Positions 16,178 through 25,800 of a stretch of 64,000 bases of DNA are shown here, piece by piece. The stretch comes from Pseudonocardiaceae bacterium (GTDB taxonomy: Bacteria; Actinomycetota; Actinomycetes; Mycobacteriales; Pseudonocardiaceae): positions 62,001 through 126,000 of the forward strand of contig WHSZ01000005.1 of NCBI GenBank assembly GCA_009379845.1. The letters are read 5' to 3'. Both the position numbers and the translations under genes were made by a program. The notes below the pieces were generated by a model. The model ran no database searches. It saw nothing but the letters and a program-made list of their open reading frames with translations, and was not told the DNA's origin. Numbering within the stretch: the stretch's first letter is position 1; each line of letters opens with the position of its first letter.

Positions 16178-16975
16178 ATGGAGTTCGACTTTCGCGTGCT
16201 CGGACCGCTGGGGCTGACCAGGAAAGAGCGCCCCGTCCGATTGCGCGGCCCCAAACAGCGGGCGCTGCTCGCCGCCCTGCTTCTGCGGGCGAACCGGGTC
16301 GCGACCACGGACTACCTGATCGATGTGCTCTGGGGCGACGCGGTACCGGACAGCGCGCGCAGCACGTTGCACAGCCATGTGAAACACGTCCGGCAGGCCA
16401 TCGCGGCTGAGCCCGAGGAGGCGAGGGAACGGATCGTGACGGATCCGTCCGGTTACCGGTTGGTGGTGCGCCCAGGCGAGCTTGACCTGCATCGTTTCGA
16501 GGATGGAGTGGATTCCGCCGCCGCAGCCGTTGCCGAGCTGGAGTTGGCGGAGGGCGCCGCGCGGTACCGCCGCGCGCTGGCGCTGTGGCAGGGTCCGCCG
16601 CTCGCCGACGTGGCGTCGGACCGGCTGCACCAGCTCGAGGCGCCGATCCTTGAGCAGCGTCGCCTCGAGGCCTTGCAGGCAAGCATCGACGTGGAACTCC
16701 GGCTCGGCAGGCACGCCAAGCTAGTCCCGGAGCTACACGGGCTCGCGGGGGCCCACCCGTATCAGGAACGCGTGGCCGAGCTGCTGATGGTGGCCCTGTA
16801 CCGGTCCGGAAGGCAGGTCGACGCGCTGCGCGTGTACCAGAACGTGTCGGAACGGCTCGCCGAGGAGCTGGGCCTACGTCCCGGCCCGGATCTTCAGAGG
16901 CTGCAACGGCAGATCCTCAACCACGACCCGACGCTGCGGGAAACGTACGCCATGACGAGAAATGCCGTGTCCTGA
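16178..16975 (+). CDS. SARP-family transcriptional activator
   Basis: A 265-residue Streptomyces-antibiotic-regulatory-protein type activator. The N-terminal OmpR-like winged helix (about 1-95; VLGPLGLTRKERPVRLRGPKQRALLAALLLRANRV) binds DNA; the bacterial transcriptional activation domain follows (about 100-250; HRFEDGVDSAAAA, YRRALALWQGPPLADV, GLAGAHPYQERVAELLMVALYRSGRQVDALRVYQ). There is no ATPase domain, so it is the short ActII-ORF4-like form. The ATG follows GAGGGGG. SARPs usually activate secondary-metabolite genes, but no biosynthetic cluster is visible here; the likely partner is the divergent transmembrane HTH gene or the secreted protein gene downstream. Confidence 0.88.
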   Translation: MEFDFRVLGPLGLTRKERPVRLRGPKQRALLAALLLRANRVATTDYLIDVLWGDAVPDSARSTLHSHVKHVRQAIAAEPEEARERIVTDPSGYRLVVRPGELDLHRFEDGVDSAAAAVAELELAEGAARYRRALALWQGPPLADVASDRLHQLEAPILEQRRLEALQASIDVELRLGRHAKLVPELHGLAGAHPYQERVAELLMVALYRSGRQVDALRVYQNVSERLAEELGLRPGPDLQRLQRQILNHDPTLRETYAMTRNAVS

Positions 16976-17091
16976 CGGGCTACCGGTGATCTTCCAGTGC
17001 ACTTGCAGCCGCGCTCGGAATTCTGTTCTCCGGCATCCCAAGGTGCCATTCGATTCATACAGTTTCACGTTTCGGAAATGGAGAAACAGAA

Positions 17092-17478
17092 ATGCGCACA
17101 CGTCGCATAGTGCAAGCGTCGTTGGTGTCGGCGGCCATGGCCGGTTCGGCGTTATTCGTCGGGGGGCAGGCGAGCGGTTCGGCTCCCGCTCCCGCGGACA
17201 AGCCCGCCGGTCCGTCCATCATGGACTGCAGCCACGACCACTCCAACAAGGACAGCGGTGAAGGGAGAGTGGACGCCGACTGGCTGCGCTACCGGGTCGG
17301 CCCGCACACCAGTTGCGCTGCCCTGGGGCAGGAGCCGCGTGGCACGCTGATCTACTACCACTGCTTCGTCGGAGACTTCCCCAACAGCTGGACCTGGGGT
17401 CGGGTCTCCGGCACCAACAAGCAGGGCTGGTTCGCCGACAGGTACCTGAGCGATGACGGAGCACGCAAGAGGTGCTAG
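17092..17478 (+). CDS. Small secreted protein, probable SH3-like fold
   Basis: 128 residues. A Sec signal peptide covers about residues 1-30 (MRTRRIVQASLVSAAMAGSALFVGG). The mature part has four cysteines and the pattern DWLRYRVGPHTSCAALGQ ... IYYHCFVGD ... WGRVSGTNKQGWFADRYL, which resembles bacterial SH3-like domains found in wall-binding or secreted proteins. GGAG lies 8 bases before the ATG. It follows the SARP gene by 116 bases in the same direction and may be under its control. Function unknown. Confidence 0.65.
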   Translation: MRTRRIVQASLVSAAMAGSALFVGGQASGSAPAPADKPAGPSIMDCSHDHSNKDSGEGRVDADWLRYRVGPHTSCAALGQEPRGTLIYYHCFVGDFPNSWTWGRVSGTNKQGWFADRYLSDDGARKRC

Positions 17479-17496
17479 CGCCCCGGCGCTGATCTG

Positions 17497-17537
17497 GCTG
17501 GTGCCCGGTGCTCCGCACCCGGGTACGGGGCACCAGC
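17497..17537. terminator. Bidirectional hairpin terminator
   Basis: GCTGGTGCCC (17497-17506) pairs perfectly with GGGCACCAGC (17528-17537); the loop can itself pair GGTGC with GCACC. It sits between convergent genes and touches the stop codon of the reductase gene. No T-run, as usual for this group. Confidence 0.7.
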
Positions 17538-18280
17538 TAACGCTTCACCAGGTAGCGCAGCATCAGGGTGTTGTCTTCGGCGAGCACCGAGGCCAGCTCC
17601 AGCGCGGACGGGTCGATACGCATCCCGATGGCGATTCGCTCGGCCGGTCCGCACACCAGCAGCGGGGACATCGTCAGGCGTAGCTCGTCGACCAGGCCGG
17701 CGGTGAGCGCGGCGCCGAACACCTGCGGGCCGCCGTCACAGTGGATCCGGCTCAAGCCACATTCCACCAGACCGTCCACGGCGGCGGCCAGGTCGACGGT
17801 GTCCGTGCCGGCCACCAGGACGCTGGCGCCCGCGGCGGTCCATGCCTCGCGAAGCTCCTCGCGAGCGGCGGCACACGTGATCACGATGGTCGGGGTCAGC
17901 ACGTCGGTGATCACCGGCGCGTCCGGCGGCAACGACCGGCCGGACGTCACCACCGCGACCGGTGGGACATCCGCGAGACCGTGCCGCCTGCGCTGCCGCA
18001 CGGTGCTCTCGGTTGGCCGGATGCCGCGGAACTCCTCGATCATGGCGGTGCCAGCACCCACCAGGCGTACGTCGGCGAGATCCCCGCCAAGCCGGTACAC
18101 CTGCTGGTCAGCCGGGTTCGTCAGGCCCGCCGACCGCCCCGCGATCTCCACCGCACCGTCTGCGCTGCAGACGAAATTGACGGCCAGCCACTTCGGATGA
18201 TCGTCCGGATAGCGGTAGAGCCGCTCGACGTACTGCTCGTCGACGGGGCCGCTCTCCTCGGGAGGCCAGATCCGGTGCAT
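17537..18280 (-). CDS. RibD C-terminal-type reductase (Rv2671-like)
   Basis: 247 residues of the RibD_C / dihydrofolate-reductase-like fold. Blocks include WLAVNFVCSADGAVEIAGRS, the NADPH-binding HCDGGPQVFGAALTAGLVDELRLTMSPLLVC and VTSGRSLP. Length and order match M. tuberculosis Rv2671, which was reported to reduce dihydrofolate and to affect p-aminosalicylate response, rather than a full riboflavin-pathway RibD, since the deaminase domain is missing. Its ATG overlaps the folP2 stop by 4 bases (ATGA), so the two are translationally coupled; this supports a pterin-related role. A longer upstream reading frame is a shadow of folP2. Confidence 0.75.
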   Translation of the reverse strand: MHRIWPPEESGPVDEQYVERLYRYPDDHPKWLAVNFVCSADGAVEIAGRSAGLTNPADQQVYRLGGDLADVRLVGAGTAMIEEFRGIRPTESTVRQRRRHGLADVPPVAVVTSGRSLPPDAPVITDVLTPTIVITCAAAREELREAWTAAGASVLVAGTDTVDLAAAVDGLVECGLSRIHCDGGPQVFGAALTAGLVDELRLTMSPLLVCGPAERIAIGMRIDPSALELASVLAEDNTLMLRYLVKR

Positions 18281-19143
18281 CAGACGTACCGCAGGACGCG
18301 GGCCGGCGGACGATCGCCGACGACACTGGCCACCATTTCCACCGTGTGCCGGGTTTCCCTGACCTGGTGCGCGCGAAACATCGCGGCACCGGCCTGGGCG
18401 GCGAGCGCGGTGGCGGCAAGCGTGCCGGTGAGCCGGTCGCCGAGCTGGACGTCCAGGGTCTCGCCGACCACGTTCTTGTTGCTCAGCGCCATCAGCACCG
18501 GCCAGCCGGTGTCCACCAGCGCCGACACGTTGCGCAGCACGGCAAGCGAGTGCCAGGTGTTCTTGCCGAAGTCGACGGCCGGGTCGATCAAGATGCCCTC
18601 GGCAGGCACTCCCCTGGCCACCGCCTGTTCCGCGAGCCGGGTCGTCTCCCCGATGACCGCGGTCACCACGTCGTCGTACTCGGGGCGAACCGGGTCGGTG
18701 CGCGGCTCGAGGCCGCCCGTGTGCGCGCAGACGTAGCCGGCGCCGTATTCGGCCGCCACGTCCAGCATCCCGAGGTCGTGCGCCTGCCAGCTGTCGTTGA
18801 GCAGGTCGACGCCGGCGCGGCACACCTGGTCGGCGACCTCGCGGCGGTAGGTGTCCACGCTGATGACCAGGTCGGGGAACTCGGCGCGGGCCCATTCCAC
18901 GGTCGGCAGCACCCTGCGCAGCTCCTCATCGACCGTCACCTCCGGTCCGGGGCTCGCCGGCACCCCACCGATATCGATGATGTCGGCGCCGTTCGCGACC
19001 GCCTCCTCGATCGCGTCGCGTGCGGCGCTCTCCTCGAACGTGATCCCGTGGTCGTAGAACGAGTCGGGTGTGCGGTTGATGATGGCCATGATCAAAGCGC
19101 GATCTCGAACCACCTTGCGACCTCGGAAGGTCAGATCCGGCAT
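18280..19143 (-). CDS. folP2: Dihydropteroate synthase paralogue FolP2
   Basis: 287 residues, TIM-barrel fold. The first strand reads LIMAIINRTPDSFYDHG and the second block GADIIDIGGVPASPGPE, where true synthases have GGESTRPGA; later come SVDTYRREVADQVCRAGVDLLND, CAHTGG, LIDPAVDFGKNTWHSL and LMALSNKNVVGETL. These follow M. tuberculosis FolP2 (Rv1207) closely rather than FolP1, and FolP2 was reported to lack ordinary dihydropteroate synthase activity. Its real substrate is unknown. Start ATG 19143 has AGGGG 6 bases upstream. First gene of a two-gene operon with the Rv2671-like reductase. Confidence 0.85.
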   Translation of the reverse strand: MPDLTFRGRKVVRDRALIMAIINRTPDSFYDHGITFEESAARDAIEEAVANGADIIDIGGVPASPGPEVTVDEELRRVLPTVEWARAEFPDLVISVDTYRREVADQVCRAGVDLLNDSWQAHDLGMLDVAAEYGAGYVCAHTGGLEPRTDPVRPEYDDVVTAVIGETTRLAEQAVARGVPAEGILIDPAVDFGKNTWHSLAVLRNVSALVDTGWPVLMALSNKNVVGETLDVQLGDRLTGTLAATALAAQAGAAMFRAHQVRETRHTVEMVASVVGDRPPARVLRYV

Positions 19144-19332
19144 CAATACCCCTACGTAGCGCTGACGTTTGGCCACACGGTCACGCGGCCGAGGTCGGCG
19201 CGCGGCACGCCGACGGTTATCTCGGTGGGCATGTGCAAAACGTACATCGATGCGCCCGGCAAGGCATAGCGCAGCACACACCTTGAGGGGCCCGGGAACT
19301 CGCGGCCGAACCGGCTTGGTGAGGATGCTGGC

Positions 19333-20364
19333 ATGGCTTCGTACCAGGGCGCGCGGGCGCACTACCTTTCTCCGCGACGGCGCGATCCGGTGAAAATCCG
19401 GATGGAAGAGCTGGTGTCGCACGACATATTCGCGCACGCGGTACGTCGGCTGCGGCTACCGGCCGGGCAGCCGCTCCGGGTGCTGGACGTCGGCAGCGGT
19501 ACGGGCGATGGCCTCGCGCTGCTCACCGAGCCGCACGGTGACCTGGAGCCGGTGACTTCCGGCTACCAGCTGCGCTATCTCGGGCTGGATGCCGACCCGA
19601 CGATGGTGGAGACCGCGCGGTCGCTGCACCCGGCCGAGGGGGTCGCGTTCGAGGTCGGCGACATCCGGGATTGGCCCGCGGACGGTGCGTTCGATCTGTA
19701 CCTGTCCTGCGGCGTGCCGTACTCGCATCTCACCGTCGACGAGGTGGGCAAGACGCTGACCTCGCTGTTCCGGCAGATCGTCCGGGCCGGTCGCCGCGCC
19801 GCGCTGGTGGTCGACGTGCTTGGGCGATACTCCGTCGAATGGCAGCCCAACTGGCCGCACACCAGATGGGACTACGCGATGACGTTCTTCGAGGACACCG
19901 CCGAGCGGCTGGAGGAGCCGATGAAGTTCTTCGACCGTGCCTCGCTCGGCGCGGTGATCGCGGCCGCCGCCGAGGACGCCGAGGTGCGCCCGGCCGAGGT
20001 GACCTTCACCGACCGCTCCATTCTGGTCGGCCGGCACACCGCCACCAGGGCGTTCAACCCCGCCATCCCGCCGTACCGCTCGCTGCTCAACAACCTCGCG
20101 CAGGGATCGTCGGCGGTACCACCGAGTGATCTCCGGTTCACCGCACCTCGGGCCGGGGCGCCTCGCGATGTGCTGGCGTTCTTCCGGGAGTGGGAGCAGC
20201 GGTGGAACGCCCTGCTCGAGCGTGCCGGGGAACCGGACGTCCCGCTCGATCCGGATCGGGCTGTGGAGCTGGCCGCGGCGTTACTGCGACACGAGCGGCA
20301 GGCACAGCGGGGGCTCGGCGCCGGGCACTCGCTGACCGCCACCGTCATCGTCGACACCAGATAG
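19333..20364 (+). CDS. SAM-dependent methyltransferase
   Basis: 343 residues with a class I Rossmann methyltransferase core: motif I LRVLDVGSGTGDGLALL at about residues 50-66, the acidic residue of motif II in YLGLDADPTMVETAR, and motif IV FDLYLSCGVPYSHLT. The C-terminal 100 residues form an extra domain with no recognised family and may bind the substrate. It stands divergent from folP2 with 189 bases between. The ATG has no strong ribosome site (GGTGAGGATGCTGGC upstream). Substrate unknown. Confidence 0.75.
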   Translation: MASYQGARAHYLSPRRRDPVKIRMEELVSHDIFAHAVRRLRLPAGQPLRVLDVGSGTGDGLALLTEPHGDLEPVTSGYQLRYLGLDADPTMVETARSLHPAEGVAFEVGDIRDWPADGAFDLYLSCGVPYSHLTVDEVGKTLTSLFRQIVRAGRRAALVVDVLGRYSVEWQPNWPHTRWDYAMTFFEDTAERLEEPMKFFDRASLGAVIAAAAEDAEVRPAEVTFTDRSILVGRHTATRAFNPAIPPYRSLLNNLAQGSSAVPPSDLRFTAPRAGAPRDVLAFFREWEQRWNALLERAGEPDVPLDPDRAVELAAALLRHERQAQRGLGAGHSLTATVIVDTR

Positions 20365-20429
20365 CGGACCGGCCGGCCGCCCGAGTCCGCCGTGTGATCG
20401 CCTCGCGGAAACGGCGTACCTTGGCTGGC

Positions 20430-20885
20430 ATGCCGACCGCGTTTCGCGGGCTGACCCTGCTCATGGGGCTCGCCGCGCTCGTGCTGTCCGGGTGCACCAG
20501 CGTCATCGAGGGCAGCGCCGCGCCGTTCGGTACCGCCGATCGCGGCATCATCCGGGAGTACTTCGATCAGCTCAACGCCGCGGGCAAGCGCGGACCCGAG
20601 GCCCAGTCGGCCTTCCTGCATCGCACCCAGCATCCGGACTACGCGGACCGGGTGTGTGATTTCGCGGGGCTGACCCTGGACACGTTTCCCGCGATGTCCA
20701 CGTTGCGTGCCGACCCCGATTGGACTCCGGAAGGCGGGAAACCACCGCGCGGCGTGGTGTACGTGGTGGCCGTGTCGCTGACCATCCGGCAGAACGGCGC
20801 GGGGATCGGCGACCAGATCGGCTCGGAGCGCGTCGTGGTGCTGGACGGAAAGGTGTACGGATTCGCGCCGTGCCAAGCACGTTGA
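20430..20885 (+). CDS. Putative lipoprotein
   Basis: 151 residues with a type II signal peptide; the lipobox LSGC places the lipidated Cys at residue 22. The mature part is short, acidic-to-neutral, with YFDQLNAAGKRGPEAQSAFLHRTQHPDYADRVCDF and a C-terminal strand ERVVVLDGKVYGFAPC; two cysteines may pair. Reminiscent of small NTF2-like lipoproteins of actinobacteria, but this is only a guess. Function unknown. The chosen ATG avoids a longer frame that reads through the intergenic region. Confidence 0.6.
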   Translation: MPTAFRGLTLLMGLAALVLSGCTSVIEGSAAPFGTADRGIIREYFDQLNAAGKRGPEAQSAFLHRTQHPDYADRVCDFAGLTLDTFPAMSTLRADPDWTPEGGKPPRGVVYVVAVSLTIRQNGAGIGDQIGSERVVVLDGKVYGFAPCQAR

Positions 20886-20918
20886 GCAACCTCGTGCCGG
20901 GCGGCGCGTCAGCCGGGT

Positions 20919-21479
20919 ATGCGCAGACCATGGTTGATCGCGGCGATTTCCGTTGCACTGCTTGCCGGCCCGGCATTCGCGTGGTGCAGCCAAGTGATCA
21001 CGCTGCTGACCGGATGCGACTCCGGTTACGGCACCCCGGGCTTGTCGGGAACCTTCACGGCCGATCGAGGATGCGGCATCGGCCTCGCACAAGGCGATCC
21101 GCGGTTTTGGTTGCCATGGCGGGAAGATCTCGTTATCGCAGGGACGTTGGTCGGCACCGCGCTCGCCATCGTGCTGGCCACATCGCTGCGCAATCGCCTG
21201 CTGGCCGTGCTTGCGCTGCCGGTGCTGCTGGTGGCCGGGTTGCTGATGGGGCGGCGGGCATGGACTGAGCGCGCGATGGAGCGGATGGCGCGGATCATCC
21301 CGGAAAGCGGGCTGCACGGACACGAAGAAGGTTGGGTCGCACACATTTCCGGGCACGACATCCTGTTCCCGGAGCCGGACGGGTACTGGCTTCCGATCGC
21401 GTTTCTCGGCGGACTCGTGGCCCTGATTTTCGCCTGCGCGGTGTGGACGCCTCGCCGAGCGGAAACCAACCAGGAGTAG
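20919..21479 (+). CDS. Small membrane protein of unknown function
   Basis: 186 residues. N-terminal membrane helix (PWLIAAISVALLAGPAFAW), two central helices (LVIAGTLVGTALAIVLATSL and LAVLALPVLLVAGLLMG) and a C-terminal helix (LPIAFLGGLVALIFACAVW). Two cysteines in the first outer loop (GCDSGYG, RGCGIG) may form a disulfide. It follows the lipoprotein gene by 33 bases and may be cotranscribed. No family recognised. Confidence 0.55.
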   Translation: MRRPWLIAAISVALLAGPAFAWCSQVITLLTGCDSGYGTPGLSGTFTADRGCGIGLAQGDPRFWLPWREDLVIAGTLVGTALAIVLATSLRNRLLAVLALPVLLVAGLLMGRRAWTERAMERMARIIPESGLHGHEEGWVAHISGHDILFPEPDGYWLPIAFLGGLVALIFACAVWTPRRAETNQE

Positions 21480-21639
21480 CTTGGCTGCTGGGACGGTCGG
21501 GTGGGTCCGTGTGACCCAAACCACTGCATTGGACCAGACGCTCATCCACCAGTAGAGGGAAAAAACCATCCCACGCGTCCCGTCAGCTTAAGGGCGCCAT
21601 CTCTCCGGACGACACCACGGAGATAAGGAGGTGATTGTC

Positions 21640-22569
21640 GTGCCGGTGCTGGGACGTGACCTCACTGAGGAGCCTGAGCCCATCTCAGGCGAGGCGACAC
21701 CGGGCACGCTCGCCTCGACGTACTCGCCGGACGGCAACGCGCCCGCGCCCGGTGATGACGACGAGTCAAGCGGCTTCGAACGTGCGAACCTGGTGCGGCT
21801 GCACGAGTCGATCGCCGCGTTACTCGCGGCGCGCGAGCAGTGGCGGGAGGCGTACGCGCATCTGCGCTCCGCTCTCGACCTCGTGCAGACCGAAGGCCGT
21901 GGTGTACCCGCCGTTCCGGAGCAGTTCCGTCGTGAAGTCGACCAGCTGCGCAGGGAACACGCCGAGGCGCGGGAGCAGAGCATCCGAGACAGCCTCACGG
22001 ACAGTTACAACCGCCGCTATCTTGATCAGCGTTTGGTCGCGCTGCTCACCGAGCAGGAGCAGGCCAGCGGAGGGCTGGGCGTCGCGCTGGTGGACCTTGA
22101 CTGGTTCAAGCAGGTCAACGACGAGCACGGGCACCTGGTCGGGGATCGGGTGCTGCAGCGTGTCGTTGAGCTGTTGCAGGCCGACCTGCCCGAAGGGGCG
22201 TTCTGTGCCCGGTACGGCGGCGAGGAATTCGTGCTGGTGCTGCCCGGTATCGACGATGCGCACGCGGTGCGTGTGGCGGAAAGCGCCAGGGCAAGGGTCG
22301 CCGACTACCCGTGGCACACCATCGCTCTCAACCTCAGGGTGACGGTGAGCATCGGGCTGGCCGAGGCGAACCCGCCACCGCCCGTACCGGAGACCAGTGC
22401 TTTGGTCACCACGCCGCCGGAACGGCAGTTGCTGCGCGCGGACGACCTGCTGTACGCGGCCAAGCGATCCGGTCGCAACGCGGTTGCCTACTGCGAGGGC
22501 GGGCAGGTCCGGCTGGCTGGAGCGGCCGCCAGGCGGCGCACCGATCCCTCGCGCCTGGTCATTCACTAG
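21640..22569 (+). CDS. GGDEF-domain diguanylate cyclase
   Basis: 309 residues. Residues 45-125 form helices with coiled-coil character (FRREVDQLRREHAEAREQ); the GGDEF domain follows (DSLTDSYNRRYLDQRL, ALVDLDWFKQVNDEHGHLVGDRVL), with active site RYGGEEF at about residue 190. GGEEF is a competent form, so cyclic di-GMP synthesis is likely. The RxxD inhibitory site is absent: the expected positions read P and A. No membrane segment, so cytoplasmic. The start is GTG 21640 because AAGGAGGTGATT (21625-21636), a near-perfect Shine-Dalgarno, ends just before it; an upstream GTG lies inside that site. The window also carries rsiG, a c-di-GMP-dependent anti-sigma factor gene. Confidence 0.88.
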   Translation: MPVLGRDLTEEPEPISGEATPGTLASTYSPDGNAPAPGDDDESSGFERANLVRLHESIAALLAAREQWREAYAHLRSALDLVQTEGRGVPAVPEQFRREVDQLRREHAEAREQSIRDSLTDSYNRRYLDQRLVALLTEQEQASGGLGVALVDLDWFKQVNDEHGHLVGDRVLQRVVELLQADLPEGAFCARYGGEEFVLVLPGIDDAHAVRVAESARARVADYPWHTIALNLRVTVSIGLAEANPPPPVPETSALVTTPPERQLLRADDLLYAAKRSGRNAVAYCEGGQVRLAGAAARRRTDPSRLVIH

Positions 22570-22814
22570 GAGGCAACCTCGCTCGTACGGGCTAGCTGAC
22601 CTGGCAGTTCTATTTACTGAACGTAAAATTCTTCCGGGTAGGCGTCGTCACGACGGCCTCTTATCCGTACTATCACGTGAGCAGTCGCGCACACAGAGTC
22701 GAGGCAACCCTGTTGCCATGCTGCGCGTCTATCTTGCGGTGCGCCGAAGACTGCCGCGAGGCAGCGTGACGCGGTACGACCTAACGAGCATGAACAGCGT
22801 AGAAGGGAGACCGG

Positions 22815-25800
22815 GTGCCCGACGAACGCCACATCGACGGCCCTGGTCCCCAGGATCGACGACCAGCTGGCGACGCCGCGGAAGCCCCCCACGGTCGGCA
22901 CGCGGAGCCGGACCGCCCGGGGCGAAGACGCCGGTCGATCGACACGCAAGGCGGGCTGAGCGTTTCCGAGCTGCTGGCCAAGCACGGCTCGGGTAGGCGT
23001 CAACCGGCGGACCCCGAACCCCCGCGGCCCGAGTCCCCGATATCCCACCCCGAACCGTCTCGCCCGGCCGTCCCCCGACGGGAAACACCCCAGCCGGAAA
23101 CGCCCCGACCAGAACCACCCCGTCCGGAAACCTCCGCATCGGACCCCGCGGAGACCGGCTGGTTTGAGCCGGAGCCGTCGAAACCGGCACCACCTCCCCG
23201 CCCCCCTGCTCCCCCGCGGTCCCGGACCATGCGGCCTCCCGCCGGCCCTCCCCGCGCGGCACCGCCCAACGGGGCACGGCACGCCGAGCCACGGCACGCC
23301 GACTCACGGCACGCTGAGTCACGGCACGCTGAGCCGCCCGCGCCGCCACCCCGGCCCCCGGCAGGCCCACCTGGTCCGGACCCGGCCGGACGGGGCCAAC
23401 GCGGTCCGGACCAAAGCGGACCGGGCCAAGGGGGACCGGGCCAAGGGGGACCGGGCCAAGGGGGACCAGGAGAGCCGCCTTCGGCGGACGGCAGGCCTCG
23501 GCCGGCGCCCCCAGGTGCCCGCCCACGCCGTCGGCGGGAGGCGGCCACGCCGGCCTGGACCGAGCCGGCTGAGGGTGCCGCCACACCGAACGGTGCCGCA
23601 CCCAACGGCGCCGGGCCGACCGCCGGGCCGAACGCCGGCCCCACTGCCGGAGCGAACGCCGGACGGAACGCCGTGCCCCCGCCCGCCCACGGCGGGCAGA
23701 CCGGCACCGGCGAGAACCGCCCGAACTGGCCGCAGCATTCGAACGAGCTGCCCCAACCACGGACCTCCCAACCCGGCGCGCCCCAACCGGGCACACCGCA
23801 ACCAGGCACACCCCAACCACGGACACCCCAACCGGGCACGCCGCAGCCCCCGGCTTCGCAGCGGCCGCCGGCGCCGCGCGAGCCCTCGGGGCGCACCCCA
23901 CCGTCCCCGCAGGTGGCTCCCCGCTACGTCGGCCCAGGCAAGCTGGCCGTTCCGCCGGTCTTCGTGTCCAAGCAGGCCGAGCAGCAGGACGAAGCGGAGC
24001 CGGAAGCCGGCGCGCTCGACCAGACCGGCACGTCCACACCCCCGATTCCCGACCAGGCCCGCGAGAACGCGGCGGCCTCCGAACCGGCCGATCATGAGAT
24101 CGACGCGGACGACCCGCTGATCATGACATCGGAGCTCGAGCCGGTCGGCGAGATGACCAAGCAGCGCCGCAAGCTCGACGAGACGCTGGCGCGGTTCTCC
24201 GCGGCGCACGACGAGGCGGCGGCCGAAGAGCAGCGCCGCAGGGAGCAGCGCTGGCTGCCGTGGGGCAAGGGCGACGACGTCGACGCGCCGACCACTTACA
24301 CCAAGCTCGGCACGGATGCCGGCGAGGCAACGCAACTTGCCGAGATACCTGGCGTCCGGCCGGCCGAGGATCCTTGGAGCGAAGCCGAGCCGGGCGAGGC
24401 CCAATCGAACGATGCCCAGTCACACGAGGCCCAGTCGGACGAGGCCCAGTCGGACGAAGACGGCAACGAGCCGCAAACCCGTCTGCAGGAGAAGAAGGAA
24501 CGCAAGCGCTACCGGTCGGCCCGCACCAGCCGGATCATCGCCGCGGTCGCCGCCGGCCTGGTCTTTCTCGCGACCGGAGCCGGCTGGGGCGTGAAGGCGT
24601 GGGTGGACGGCAAGTTCAACTGGATCTCCTCGCTTGACGAGGACTCCTCGGCGATCATGAACGCCGCCGGGCAGACTGGCGACGAGAACTTCCTGCTGGT
24701 CGGCTCGGACACCCGCGCAGGCGCGGCCAAAGAGGACGGCGTCGGGGACGAGGCGTCCATCGGCGGTGCCCGCTCGGACACCGTGATGATCGCGCACATT
24801 CCGGCCAACCGGGAACGCGTCGTCGTGGTCTCCTTCCCGCGCGACCTCGAGGTGCAGCGACCGGACTGCGAGCGGTGGAACCCGAAGAGTGGTGAGTACA
24901 CCGGCGAACGGGTGGATCGCACCGACGGCGTCAAGATGAACACCGCTTACCAGATCGGCGGGCCACGCTGCGTGACCAAGCTGGTGCAGGAGTTATCCGG
25001 GCTGAAGATCAACCACTTCGTCGGGGTGGATTTCCACGGGTTCAAGAACATGGTCGACGCGATGGAAGGCGTCGAGATCTGCACCGAGCAGCCCGTGCAG
25101 GACACCGTGCTCGGTACCATCGTGCCGAAGGCCGGAACCACCAGGATTTCCGGGGACTCCGCGCTGAACTTCGTGCGCGCCAGGCACGTGGTTGGCGATC
25201 CGACGTCCGACTACGGCCGGATCACGCGCCAGCAGGAGTTCCTTTCCGCGCTGTTACGCCAGGCGATGTCCAGCAACGTGCTGCTGGATCCCGGAAAGCT
25301 CAACGGGTTCGTGAACGCGTTCGCCGGTGCCACCTTCGGCGAGAACATCGACGTCGATCAACTCCTCACCCTCGGCCAGTCCCTGCAGGGCCTGAACGCC
25401 GGGCGGGTCACCTTCATCACGGTGCCGACCGTGGGCGAGGCCAACGAGCAGGGCAACGAAGTGCTGCGGAAGTCCGACAACCGCGCGCTGTTCGACGCGA
25501 TCATCGACAACACACCGTTGCCGGGCGAGCGGAAGAAGCAGGCTCAGCCGAAGCCCCAGGCCGCGCCGGTACCCGGGCTCCAGCAACAGCAGCGGCTCCC
25601 GCGACAGCAGCAGCCGAAGGTCGACCCCCGCACCCTGAAGATCGAGGTGCTCAATGGTGGTAACCCGACGCAGAACATCGCCGGCAACACCGCGGACGCT
25701 CTTGGTAAGCAAGGTTTCCAGATACTTCGCACGGCGAACGCCGAGGTGCAGGTGAACCGCACGCTGGTGAAATACGCGCCGGGCGACGAAGCGGCCGCGC

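Noticed and set aside
18280..18895. N-terminal extension of the Rv2671-like reductase reading through folP2
   Set aside because: The extension is a shadow of folP2; the ATGA overlap and the conserved N-terminus place the start at 18280.
19872..21569. 565-codon minus-strand frame
   Set aside because: Opposite a methyltransferase, a lipoprotein and a membrane protein gene, all with signal or motif evidence; no motif in the antisense product.
22643..22655. Palindrome CGTCGTCACGACG upstream of the LCP gene
   Set aside because: Single GC-rich 13-base palindrome with no neighbouring regulator; could arise by chance in this composition, so not listed as an operator.
23403..23852. Regular short repeats that could suggest a CRISPR array
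   Set aside because: Repeats are 15 bases, contiguous, without spacers, and lie in frame inside the LCP gene.
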